This document shows positions 21,421 to 31,077 of a DNA stretch of 64,000 bases, in pieces; position 1 is the stretch's first letter; every line of letters starts with the position of its first letter. The position numbers and the translations under genes are program-made. The notes under the pieces were generated by a model that had not been told where the DNA came from, did no database searches, and saw only the letters and a program-made list of their open reading frames with translations. The stretch lies in contig JABCPU010000365.1 in the NCBI GenBank assembly GCA_016800925.1, forward strand, positions 1 to 64,000, written 5' to 3'. The DNA comes from Suillus spraguei. Its lineage: Eukaryota > Basidiomycota > Agaricomycetes > Boletales > Suillaceae.

Positions 21421-22382
21421 TGTAAAGATACAACCTAGCTTGGGCTGTAGATAAACCACTGCCTAAACTAGTATGTTAGTCTTGCGCTCTGTCTAGTCTG
21501 CTTCACTTGTAAGAACAAGAGCATTCGACCCTAAAGGGGGATGCCTATTAGTATGGTCAAGTTCGAGTCTAACTTATGTGCAAAACAAGTGTTGTGGTCA
21601 GCGGTAAGTTGCCACAGTCAGTGATGATACCGCCAGAACAAGCGTCATGTGTAGCGGTGCTACTGCAGTCAAGATAAGGTCAGTAACAGTTGTGTCAAGC
21701 GAGTGATGCCGAGCGGTGGTCTCAGCGGTAGCGGTAAGGTTGCGAGCGGTGCAAGAAAACAGTAAAGAAGTCTGCAGTACTTTCAGCGGTAAAGTAGCAG
21801 TGCGTGAGAAGTTCAATCAAAGTAACAGTCAAGAGTCCAGCGGTGTGCCGGTGGTAACGGAGAATGAGCATGATGTATTAACGAGCAATAAGGAAACTTT
21901 AAAGACTGTGTCCACTACTGGGTAGATCCAGAGCTAGACAATAATCCTGACCTATAGTACGTGCAATGGTGTAAAATCAGGTACTGTATCGTGCGGGGTA
22001 CACGGTGCTTATATCCTAATTCGTATGTACTCGAAATACTCTAGGTGAGATCAGTAGCACTGGGGTGTTGTAACCGCTGTAAGTAAACATAGCACGAGGT
22101 GCTGCAGCATGAGGCAACATGTAATAAGGCTTGCTGTGGAATAAGTGATAACAAACAGAAACAAACTATGCACCAAATGGAGCTATGCGGACGCAGCAAG
22201 GACATGGAAGGACATTGGTTTGTGGAATGAGGTGCGGCAGTCGGTATGGTGTGCGGTAAGCGTGGGATGCCGCCAGTACTGCTAAAGGGGTAAGACAGTC
22301 ATGGACAAGTGGTATCTCCTGTAGACGTGAGATGAGTGTCAAAATATGGGGTTTTAAGCCCAGTGCCAATATGTTCGTTACA
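21421..22382 (-). mobile_element. TGTAACG element, copy 1 (LTR-like)
   Basis: On the minus strand it starts TGTAACGAACATATTGGCAC and ends GTTGTATCTTTACA, so it has TG...CA ends. It matches copies at 23861-24824 and 34435-35304 along its whole length, apart from a deletion in the latter. It has no coherent coding frame. Flanking four bases are CCAG and CCGG on the element's strand, a possible target duplication with one transition. It is most easily read as a solo LTR of an element whose internal part is not in this window. Confidence 0.75.
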
Positions 22383-23131
22383 CTGGGGTTCAGGGTTCAG
22401 CACTTAAAATATGTGGATTGATATCTTTCACATTGTTATGAGTCCCAAGTCCCGAGTGCTGGGTGCTGGGGTCCGGGGTTTGGCACTCAAAATGTGTGAA
22501 TCAATATTTTTGTATTGCCTCACATTGTTCTGAGGCCTGAGTCCCAAGTGCTGGGTGCCAGGGTTTGGGGTTCGGCACTTGGCGCATGTGCCATCTTAAA
22601 ATATGTGGATTGATATATTTTACATTGTTATGAGTCTCAAGTCCTGAGTCCTGAGTGCCAGGTGCCGGGGTTCGGGGTTTGGCACTCAAAATGTGTGAAT
22701 CAATGTCAGGCAATAAAAAGACTTTGACCCACACATTTTTAGTGCCGAACCCCGAACTCCGAAATCCAGTAGCCCACAATTTTGGGGTTTGGCACTCGTG
22801 ATTCTGCACTCGGGACTCAGAAAAATGTGAGACAATAAAAGGAATTTGATCCACACATCTAAAACTTGAAACTCACAACAATGTATATCATGTAAATTTT
22901 CTATTTTCTTACACAGTTCACCGAGTGTCAAGTACCAAGACCCGAGACCCGAATCCCAAATTCCTGGCAATGTACCAAGTGCTGAGTGCTGAGTGCTGAA
23001 ACCTGAAACTTGAAACTTGAAACATAACACTTGAAACTCACAAAAATCTGTATCATGTAAAATTTCTATTTCCTTACACAGTTCACCGAGTGTTGAGTAC
23101 AAAGACCTGAGACCTGAATCCCGAATGTAGG
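22383..23131. repeat. Dispersed satellite, block B
   Basis: It continues the satellite of block A on the other side of the TGTAACG element, with units holding AAAATGTGTGAATCAATAT, TATTGCCTCACATTGTTCTG and GTGCCGGGGTTCGGGG. The right part (22860-23110) switches to a sub-repeat with TATCATGTAAA and TTACACAGTTCACCGAGTG, which is also the content of the neighbouring palindrome arms. Confidence 0.75.
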
Positions 23132-23526
23132 GTTGGCAGGTCAGCTGCAGAGGTCCGGAGATATGGAGATCAGGGCCAGAGATCATAGTGGAGATGGGGT
23201 GTGAAATATGGTATGTGACAGAAACTTGCAAAAATGTATATCATGTAAAATTTCTATTTCCTTACACAGTTCACCAAGTGTCAAGTACCAATACCAGAAA
23301 CCCAAAACCCAAAACCCTGGCATACACAACATGTATGCCAGGGTTTCAGGTTTCCAGTCTTGGTACTCGACACTTGGTAAACTGTGTAAGGAATAGAAAA
23401 TTTACATGATATACATTTTTGCGAGTGTCTGTCACATACTGTATTTCACACTCCATCTCCACTATGATCTCTGGCCCTGATCTCCATATCTCCGGACCTC
23501 TGGACCTCTGCAGCTAGCCTGCCAAC
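23132..23526. repeat. 395-base imperfect palindrome (inverted repeat)
   Basis: It starts GTTGGCAGG and ends CCTGCCAAC, with arms of about 194 bases meeting at CCTGGCATAC ACAACAT GTATGCCAGG (centre 23329). Paired blocks include GGAGATATGGAGATCAGGGC, ATCATAGTGGAGATGG, TATATCATGTAAA and TTACACAGTT. The arms differ by scattered substitutions and a short duplication in the right arm. It could form a long hairpin. No open frame of interest lies in it. Confidence 0.85.
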
Positions 23527-23799
23527 ACTACTGGTACATACACTTCAAACCACACACATGTTGGTTCATCACACCCACTCCTCAATGCTCACTCTGCTTA
23601 CATCTTGGGTGGGGGGGCTCCTCCCTGTCTAACCCTGTCTAACCCTGTCTAACCACATTAGCTGCAGTACCTCATGGCCATTTACCTACCTTTGGACCCA
23701 GTAGCTTTACTACAACCTTTGTCTATAGTACTCCAGACTTTCACATAGAAAGATCAATAGGGACAGCATACCACAGCATTGCAAAAATGATAGGCAGGC
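23527..23799. other. Non-coding spacer, island sequence
   Basis: It contains a threefold CTAACCCTGT repeat (CTGTCTAACCCTGTCTAACC near 23620-23650) and otherwise nothing recognisable. Confidence 0.4.
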
Positions 23800-23860
23800 A
23801 AGACCACAAGCTTAATGGGAAGGACCGTGGGTGTGATGTGCCTGCAATAGGGAAGACCAT
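23800..23860. repeat. 54-base minisatellite, left remnant
   Basis: One unit (CTTAATGGGAAGGACCGTGG, then GGGAAGACCAT) of the minisatellite found at 24825-25405. It is separated from the main array by the inserted TGTAACG element copy 2. Confidence 0.75.
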
Positions 23861-24824
23861 TGTAACGAACATATTGGCGCTGGGCTTAAAACCCCATCTT
23901 TTGACACTCGTCTCATGTCTATAGGAGTTACCACTTGTCCATGGCCATCTTACCCCTTTTAGCATCACCAGCAGCATCCCATGTTTACCACACACCGTAC
24001 TGACTACCACACCTCATTCCACATACCAATGTCCTCCCATGTCCTTGCTGCATCCGCATAGCTCCATTTGGTGCGTCGTTTGTTTTATGTTTGTTATCAC
24101 TGATTCCATGGCAAGTCTTATTACATGTTGCCTCGTGCCACAGCGCCTTGCGCTATGTTTACATACAGTGGTTACTACACTCAAGCGCTACTGATCTCGC
24201 CCAGAGTATTCCGAGTACATACGATTTAGGATATAAGCACCGTGTACCCCACACGATACAGAACCTGATTTTACACCATTGCATGTACTATAGGTCAGGA
24301 TTATTGTCTAGCTCTGGATCTACCCAGTAGTGGACATAGTCTTTGAAGTTTCCTTATCGCTCGTTAATCTATCACGCTCATTCTCCATTACTGCTGGCAT
24401 ACCGCTGGACTTTTGACTGTTATTTTGACTGAACTTCTCATGCACCGCTACTTTACCGCTGAAAGTACCGCGGCTTTATTTACTGTTTCTTCGCACCACT
24501 AGCAACTTTACCATTACTGCTGATATCATCGCTCAACATCGCTTGCTCGACGCAACTGTTTCTGACTATGACTTGACCACGGTAGCACCACTACACACGA
24601 CACTAGTTCCGGCAGCATCATCACTGACCGCGGCAACTTACCGCTGACCATGACACTTCTTTCACACATAAGTTTGACTTGAACTTGACCATACTAATAG
24701 GCATCCCCCTTTAGAATCAAACGCTCTTGTTCTCACAAGTGAAGCAGACTAGATGGAGTGCAAGACTCACATACTAACTTAGGAGGTAGTTTATCTACAG
24801 CCCAGGTTAGGTTGTATCTTTACA
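23861..24824 (+). mobile_element. TGTAACG element, copy 2 (LTR-like), inserted in a minisatellite
   Basis: It begins TGTAACGAACATATTGGCGC and ends GGTTGTATCTTTACA. It lies in plus orientation, opposite to copies 1 and 3. The same 54-base repeat unit flanks both sides, so the insertion point is well defined. The flanks are CCAT on the left and CCGT on the right, a 4-base duplication with one CpG-to-CpA transition. No open frame is convincing. The sequence is rich in CCGCT/AGCGG words. Confidence 0.8.
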
Positions 24825-25405
24825 CCGTAAGTTTGATGGGAATGACCATAGGTGTAATATGCATGCTATATGGAAGACAATACACTCAATGCAAAGGACC
24901 ATAGGTGTAATATTCATGCTATAGGAAAGACCGCAAGCTTATTGGGACGGACCATAGGTGTACTATTCATGCTATAGGGAATACCACAGGCTTAATGGGA
25001 TGGACCGTAGGTGTAATGTGCATACAATAGGGATGACCATAGGCTTAATGGGACGGACCATAGATGTAATATGCATGCTATAGGGAAGACTGCAGGTTTA
25101 ATGGGAAGGACCATAGGTGTAATATGCATGCTATAGGGAAGACTGCAAGCTTATTGGGATGGACCATAGGTGTACTATTAATGCTATAGAGAATACCACA
25201 GGCTTAATGGGATGGACCATAGGTGTAATGTGCATACAATAGGGAGGACCATAGGCTTAATGGGATGGACCACAGGGTTAATGGGACGGACCACAGGCTC
25301 AATAGGATAGACAACAGGTGTAATATGCATGCTATAGGGAAGACCATAAGCATATTGGGAAGGACCATAGGTGTACTATTCATGCTATAGGGAAGACCAC
25401 ATACC
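24825..25405. repeat. 54-base minisatellite, main array
   Basis: About ten degenerate units of roughly 50-60 bases: TTAATGGGATGGACCATAGG, TGTAATATGCATGCTATAGG, GAAGACC and AAGCTTA variants. Some units are shortened to GATGGACCACAGG. Non-coding. Confidence 0.88.
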
Positions 25406-25410
25406 ACTAC

Positions 25411-25640
25411 CCCCCCTTCAACAGACTAATCCGACTAGAATTACTCCATTTCTACTAGGAAGACACCATGTCCGATTCTTCCTGAAGAACAAATATGTCA
25501 CTCAGCTACTATGCACACCACCCCCCACCCCCCCCTTCAACAGACTAATCAGACTAAAATTACTCTATTTCTACTAGGAAGACACCATGTCCGATTCTTC
25601 CTGACGAATATGTATGTCACTCAGCTACTACCTTCATTTT
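25411..25640. repeat. Tandem duplication of about 119 bases
   Basis: Two copies starting at about 25411 and 25530, each beginning CCCCCCTTCAACAGACTAAT and containing TTTCTACTAGGAAGACACCA, TGTCCGATTCTTCCTGA and TATGTCACTCAGCTACTA. The copies differ at a few positions. Confidence 0.85.
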
Positions 25641-25689
25641 CTCTCAATTAATGAATACATATGTAGATGTAGCTCAAAAGTACTCCATT

Positions 25690-26250
25690 GGTTGCTACTA
25701 GTGATGTCTCAGCTCTCGCATACTTCCAGGTCCTTTCAGCAATCAAACACTCTTCATTCTTTGCTCCATCCGTCTCTTCAACACTTCGTCCAGCCAATGC
25801 ATTACTGCATGATGGCAAGTAGGTTGGCATTGATGAAGACTGGTATTTGAAACACATCAAAACAGCTGACTCACATCCATTGGAATTACAACAATTAATA
25901 TTTTCATTAGATCCAGCTCAGTCTTCAGCTACAGTGAGTGTTTGTCCAATTTGTTTTTGTTGTCATGGTTGTGACACGTTCATTGCCAGGTCACTGCAGA
26001 CTCCGCACCTGTCGACCTCGTATCCTTATCACAATCTATTGATGATATCATGCACCATATAGTTCACAGCCTCTCTACCCTATTGGGCGAGATGTACACA
26101 TTGCTTTGCCTTCTTACAAGAGAAGCAGCTAGGCAGACACAGACTCATATAGAGTTGAGTCATATTACATGCACACTCATTGTACGATTGCTACAGCACT
26201 TAGCCCCACATTCATCTGCCTCACATGTGACATTCAATGCTTTCACATGA
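25690..26250 (+). CDS. Uncharacterised two-exon fragment
   Basis: The exon pair reads, on the plus strand, SALAYFQVLSAIKHSSFFAP, DWYLKHIKTADSHPLELQQL, FSLDPAQSSAT, a GTGAGTG...GCCAG intron at about 25935-25990, then VTADSAPVDLVSLSQSIDDI, MHHIVHSLSTLLGEMYTLLC and RLLQHLAPHSSASHVTFNAF to TGA 26250. The splice sites and continuous frame after the intron suggest a real former gene, but the 5' end is unclear and a stop lies at about 25820. I do not recognise the family. Its position between minisatellites suggests transposon-associated debris. Confidence 0.4.
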
Positions 26251-26588
26251 GGTATACCTTACTTCATTTTTACTTGGTTAATGAATACATGTGTTGTGTG
26301 TAGCTCATGAGGAAAAACCACACACAGTAATATTCTTCAATATCAGGTAAGTCTAGACAATTGTGATCAGCATGTAAGATAGAGGACAAAAAATAAACCA
26401 TGAGTCATGGATTACAAAAGCATGTTTGCATATGCATAAGAATTTTAACATGAGTCATTGGCATGCAATGAGCGAGGTAAGTCATAGGCAAGTAGTAGCA
26501 TAAGTCACGACAAGTATCATAGTTGAGATCAGACAATATGACAGGTGGTTATAAAAGCTGTAAACATCAGTTATACTCAAATTCATCC
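26251..26588. other. AT-rich spacer without a gene
   Basis: No open frame or repeat stands out. Variants of CATGAGTCAT recur (26397, 26451), without further structure. Confidence 0.35.
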
Positions 26589-27186
26589 TCATCTACAGGA
26601 GGAAGTAAACAGCGATTCAGGACATGAGCAGGCTGAAGATGTGAGGCATATTGGCGCGAAGATGGAGAGCCCTCGAAGTATGGCACAAATGCCGAACGAG
26701 ATGGCAAGTGCGTAGTATTTTGGTTCAGGGCAGGTCCCATGCATGAGACAGTGATTTGAGATCAAAATCAGGGCCAGGGGGTGGAACTCCTGCAGGCCAG
26801 TCATGAATGCAAAGTTGCATAGAGTAAAGGATGTCAAGCATCCTCATCCACCTGCTGTTCAATGCTTTAGAGGGATGACCAGCATCTGCTACCAAAAGCA
26901 TGTGAGTACACCGACAGCGGAATCTAATAAGACACAAACCAAATGCTTTACTGATGATTAAAGGTGCCACCATGTGATTTCTATCCCTGGCGGATTTGCC
27001 ATTGTGCAAGAGGGGAGCATTGGGGACTGCGACAGGTGGTGGGAGAAAACTGAGACTCTTGCCTTCTGCTTGAGCAGCCTCCAAGTCCTTGTATCTGTAA
27101 CGCATCCCATGTATATTAGTATCACATCCCCTTGAAGAAAAAGACAAAAAAACACACTTTAGGATTGTAGTAAGCTCATCTATCAA
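26589..27186 (-). CDS. Uncharacterised fungal ORF fragment
   Basis: Minus-strand frame 27186-26725 is open for 153 codons and contains LEAAQAEGKSLSFLPPPVAV, APLLHNGKSARDRNHMVAPL, GHPSKALNSRWMRMLDILYS and CIHDWPAGVPPPGPDFDLKS. Below it, another frame continues with FVPYFEGSPSS and ends PPVDEDEFEYN near 26570, so one frameshift or a small intron is likely. I do not recognise the family. Its sequence is ordered and protein-like, unlike its repeat-rich neighbours. Upstream codons such as RWILDGIGRDVRALAQG (about 27270-27220) could belong to it. Confidence 0.45.
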
Positions 27187-27289
27187 GCGCTTTACATCTA
27201 CTTCTTCCGTGAACCCTTACCAGATCCTTGTGCCAATGCCCTCACGTCCCGTCCAATTCCATCTAGAATCCATTGGTGCATAGTTACTT

Positions 27290-27470
27290 CGTTTCCGCCG
27301 TTACTAAACCTATGGCAGGATTTACCTTATGTCTCAAGGGGCTGCTGCACGCTGTGTGCCTCTTTACTAAATACCCTGTTTATTTTCCTTCTTGCTACTG
27401 GACTCGCATAATTATCTCATACACACTCGCATATGTTAACAAGGACTCAACATACATACCGTTACTTTTA
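27290..27470. other. Non-coding spacer before a tandem duplication
   Basis: Pyrimidine-rich sequence without a supported gene. It may be the left part of the diverged repeat at 27471-28600. Confidence 0.3.
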
Positions 27471-28600
27471 CTTCCCATTACATCCCTTCACTTGGACTTA
27501 GTATCAGAAACGCTCACTAGTCATAATCCATTTGCTTTTGAACTTTCCTCCGTTCGAACATCACTCTTTGATTTAACCACTGGTAACTTTACCGCTCAAA
27601 GTACTGTGCGACTTTCGACTTCATTACTCGTAACCAGACCACGGCCAGTGATCTCGCTGGGTTGCTACCTCTCTCACCTATGTTCTCGCTCATACGGAGT
27701 TGCCGCTACCACTACCGCACTGCTGGTAGTAATAACATATTTGTCTCGCTCAAGTAACTTTGTTCTTTCTCTCGCTAGCTAACCATTGCAGCTATCCTTA
27801 CTGCGCAAGTACTGCTGACATCGCGCTAGTACCGCCGCTAACCTCAGAAGTTGGAATCCTCGTTGCCTTATTAGTACTTCCTTGTTTCCTTCGCACTAAC
27901 TTAGAAGGAATTGCTTCTATTGCAGTCCTCTTGGGTCGAACATCTCACTCACACCTTCAGTAGGATTATCGTTGTGCTTATACTTATACTTTGGCCAGCG
28001 CTAGTTTCTTTGTTTCACCATTACCATTACTTCCCATCCGTCTCTTAGACTTAGTATCTGAAATGCTCACTAGTAGAAAATCTATCATCTTTGATTAGTT
28101 CTGTTCAAACTCACCCATTTATTCAACAGCCAGTCACTTAACCACTCGAAGTACCATGCTACTTTCGACTTCTCTACTCATAACCAGACCACTGCTGGTG
28201 ATCTCGCTGGGCTGCTTCCTCTTATACCGCCCATATCACTGCTTCATGTGCTCATACCGAGCTGCCATAACTGCTACTGTTACTGCACTGCCAGTAGTCG
28301 CAGCATCTACACTCCGCAGGCATTTCTGTTGTCATTGCCGCCATCAGCCAACCACTACAGCTATCAAGACCACACAGGTGCCGCTAACACCACTGACACA
28401 CCACTGACTTACCGCAGCCACTGCTTACTCTGTCAACCACAGTCTTTCTTTTTATTAGTTCTTTGTGTTCCCTTCACACTAACTTTGAAGGAGTTGCTTC
28501 TATAGCAGTCCTCCTGGGTCGAATATCTCACTCGCACCTTCAGTAGGATTATAGTTGCTCTTATACTTAGGCCAGCTGTAGTTTCTTCATTTTACCGGTT
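27471..28600. repeat. Tandem duplication of about 560 bases
   Basis: Two diverged copies starting near CTTCCCATTA at 27471 and TTCCCATCCG at 28031. Aligned landmarks: GACTTAGTATC, AACCAGACCAC...GTGATCTCGCTGGG, GCAGTCCTC[TC]TGGGTCGA and CACCTTCAGTAGGATTAT. The text is rich in CCGCT/ACCGC words like the TGTAACG elements, so it may be a distant relative. Long open frames occur on the plus strand but are not shared between the copies. Confidence 0.75.
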
Positions 28601-28649
28601 AGCCCAGCAGCTGAATCATAATACACCCCAGCACTGTCCAACCAATACT

Positions 28650-28760
28650 ACATCACCTCGCCCTGGATCTGGTTGTTCAATCACCACATTCCCTGAACCT
28701 GACTGTCAAATGCTACATAATCACCCTGGGTCCGGTTGTTCAATCACCACATCCTGTCAT
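28650..28760. repeat. 63-base repeat, site 1
   Basis: Nearly two copies of CCTGAACCTGACTGTCAAAT ... CACCCTGGGTCCGGTTGTTC. The same unit recurs at 29857-29980. Confidence 0.7.
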
Positions 28761-29856
28761 ATACCGTACATTTAGGTCTAGATCAGATCCAATCCATGGA
28801 CATCCAGACACCCAATCTATACATCCCAGTCCACCCATCCAATCCAGCTCACATATCCAATCCACCCATCCACTCCAATCCATATCCATCCGTGTCCATA
28901 TCTGATCCATGTCCATATCTGATCCAAGTTCATATCCGAACTATTCCTGCGCACCTGCGCATTACCCCTTTTAAAATATACCTGTGTCTCCGGCTTTTTG
29001 TATCTCTGTGCTTCTGGCTCTCAGTGATCTCTGCCTCCATCTTGATAAGTATTTCATACAAGCTTCATCTCCGAGTTCATAGCCTTATGTCCTGCTGTAC
29101 TTACTAATGTGTTTCCGTATGCTTCAGACATAGCCTCAGACTATTCATACTTACCTTCCGGCATGCTCCTACAGTATATAAACTTGTAGTACAACTCCTG
29201 CAGACCTTAGTCTGATTCATTGTTCCTACTTCTGTATATTCCTTTGATTACTCAGTATCCTGTTATCATGTCTATATAACTCCATTTCTGTTCTTGCACT
29301 TGGGCTCCGGTCCTTGTAAGCTTCCGACTCAGGCCTATGTGATCACTCCCTAGGACAGAGCTTTGATCCTATGTCCTATAATCTTTTTGGACTTTGTCCA
29401 TCTCTGTCTATCATCTGTTTCACCTCTGACTCTACCTTTGGTAGTCTTATCCTGTCTGTTTCTATTCCGGACCTTGTCCGGAGTAGTCTATACTATTTCT
29501 ACACCATATCCGGACCTACTCCTCTCTAGTAGCCAACACTTCCTCTAAGATCCATAGAGCTATGCTCATCCGATCATCTGATCATCCGCTCCTCTGAGCT
29601 CCGGACCTTCGGACCTCTGGCCCTCCAGATCCATCCTATTCTATCCTCTGACATCTATGGATCATCTTTCCCTCCAGAGCTCTGCTCCTATCCTGCCCTG
29701 GACTTTGTCCAGTGATCCATCTTTCATCTGTTCTACTTGGAACTTGTTCCAGTAGTGTTACCATTACTCCTGGCCCTTTGACTTTACAACCCTCCAGTAC
29801 AACCCCATGTAAGACCAGGACTTCTTACTAATCTGTGGTTTTGCATGGTCGTAACA
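28761..29856. other. Pyrimidine-rich low-complexity sequence, no gene
   Basis: From 28780 to 28940 it is a degenerate CCATCCAATCCA/CATATCTGATCCA repeat. From 29290 to 29800 it is CT-rich with recurring TCCGGACCT and TTTGTCC words. Open frames here are compositional. Confidence 0.45.
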
Positions 29857-29980
29857 CATCCCCTGAACCTGACCGTCAAATCCTATGTCATTGCCCTGGG
29901 TCCATTTGTTCAATAACTACATCCCCTGAACCTGACCCTCAAATCCTCCATCATCACCTTGGGTCTGGTCTGTTACAAGA
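29857..29980. repeat. 63-base repeat, site 2
   Basis: Two more copies of the unit seen at 28650-28760: CCCTGAACCTGACCGTCAAA, CCCTGGGTCCATTTGTTCAA, then CCCTGAACCTGACCCTCAAA and ACCTTGGGTCTGG. Confidence 0.7.
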
Positions 29981-30014
29981 ACATCCATTTGCATTTCCCC
30001 TATCATTTATTTTC

Positions 30015-30494
30015 CTATGTTTCACCATCTATCTTTGTCCTGATGACTAGTTCATCCTCCTTGTCCAATTCCTTGTAGGTGACATGCACCGTGTTTGCCC
30101 TCTGGCATGACTTAGACCTGACTGCAGGTCTCCTGCTCTTTGTTGGGGCAGCAGATCCTTTGCTGCCACACTTGTGTTTAGTGCGGTGGGAGTGCGCACA
30201 CACCCCCAGCTGCTCATGGCTGCTGTTGTAGCCTTGGTGGCAGATCAGCTGCCGCTGAACACAGGTGCCACAGCCAGGCAACCAGACCGGCAAGGTGGAG
30301 TCGGCATGGGAGTCCTCTTGAAGACCACTGGCTGGACCGGCAGCCTTGCCACTACTCTTTGAGGCAGGCTGTACAAAATTAGATGGCAATAACAATGAAC
30401 AAATAAGACTGACTGGGATCTCAACATATGGCATCCCCATCTTTGGCGCCGGACCAATACTCATTTGCTCCTCATCCAGCTCATCAATCTCCAC
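30015..30494 (-). CDS. Uncharacterised ORF with a degenerate Cys-cluster
   Basis: A 159-codon minus-strand frame starts MEIDELDEEQMSIGPAPKMG and ends ELVIRTKIDGET. The middle holds CGTCVQRQLIC (C-x2-C-x6-C) followed 16 residues later by CAHSHRTKHKC (C-x2-S-x6-C), which looks like a two-part Zn2-Cys6-type cluster in which one Cys is Ser. A basic stretch (KSRRPAVRSKSCQR) follows. Similar Cys-cluster ORFs are, in my recollection, frequent in repeat-rich parts of mushroom genomes, but I cannot name the family. An intron-like break (FRAMES at 30370-30400: GSLLLPSN) may be present. Function unknown; DNA binding is a guess from the cluster only. Confidence 0.4.
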   Translation of the reverse strand: MEIDELDEEQMSIGPAPKMGMPYVEIPVSLICSLLLPSNFVQPASKSSGKAAGPASGLQEDSHADSTLPVWLPGCGTCVQRQLICHQGYNSSHEQLGVCAHSHRTKHKCGSKGSAAPTKSRRPAVRSKSCQRANTVHVTYKELDKEDELVIRTKIDGET

Positions 30495-30504
30495 ATGGTT
30501 ATAA

Positions 30505-30572
30505 AATATAGATGGGTGGGCCCATGTGTATGATAATTGTAGACATGATGGAGCTGAGGGAGTTGCATATCA
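30505..30572. repeat. Short copy of the 63.7-kb repeat end
   Basis: TAGATGGGTGGGCCCATGTG, TATGATAATTGTAGACATG and GTTGCATATCATC match 63753-63818 almost exactly. Confidence 0.8.
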
Positions 30573-30628
30573 TCTGAATCAGAGGAGGTAATAAATCACA
30601 GTTACTGAGTTCCCGGAGCAGCAGGTGC

Positions 30629-30895
30629 TCTCTTGACATGGCCTTTTATGGCACTTAGGTTGTCTTGTAGAATGTGGAAAGCAGGGTGCGAGGCTTGTAT
30701 TGCCCTACAAGACACCCAGTTCCGACCCCCAAAAATCAGATGAAGCATACCAAGTTCCGAGTTCCAAGACCCGGGTCTCTGCTTGACATGGCCTTTTATG
30801 GTGCTTATGTTGTCTTGTAGAATGTGGACACCAGGGTGCAAAAATTGGTTGCCCTATGAGATGCCAAGTTCCGAACCCGGGTCTCGACAAATGAA
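30629..30895. repeat. Tandem duplication of about 150 bases
   Basis: Two units starting near 30629 and 30779, both with CTTGACATGGCCTTTTATGG, GTTGTCTTGTAGAATGTGGA, a CAGGGTGC segment, TTGCCCTA, CAAGTTCCGA and GACCCGGGTCTC or AACCCGGGTCTC. Confidence 0.85.
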
Positions 30896-31077
30896 TATCT
30901 GATATCCAGCACACTTCCAATCATCTGGTATTTCATTGAGCAATGGATGATAATACATCTTTGAAAGCCAACATCATCCAAGGTTCCCTTATCTGATCTC
31001 GCTATCTCCACCCCCTTTAACACCAAAGTCTGGACATCCAGCATTCAGCATCTGATTTCCCAATATCAACTTGCAAC

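Noticed and set aside
21716..21925. Small ORFs in the TGTAACG elements (for example VSAVAVRLRAVQENSKEV)
   Set aside because: The same region in the other copies has different frames and stops, so no protein is conserved.
20041..25405. CRISPR-like array
   Set aside because: The repeats are degenerate minisatellites without uniform spacers, and the genome is eukaryotic.
28736..29548. Plus-strand frames in the 28.7-29.5 kb region
   Set aside because: They come from pyrimidine-rich CCATCCAATCC and TCCGGACCT low-complexity sequence; no ordered domain.
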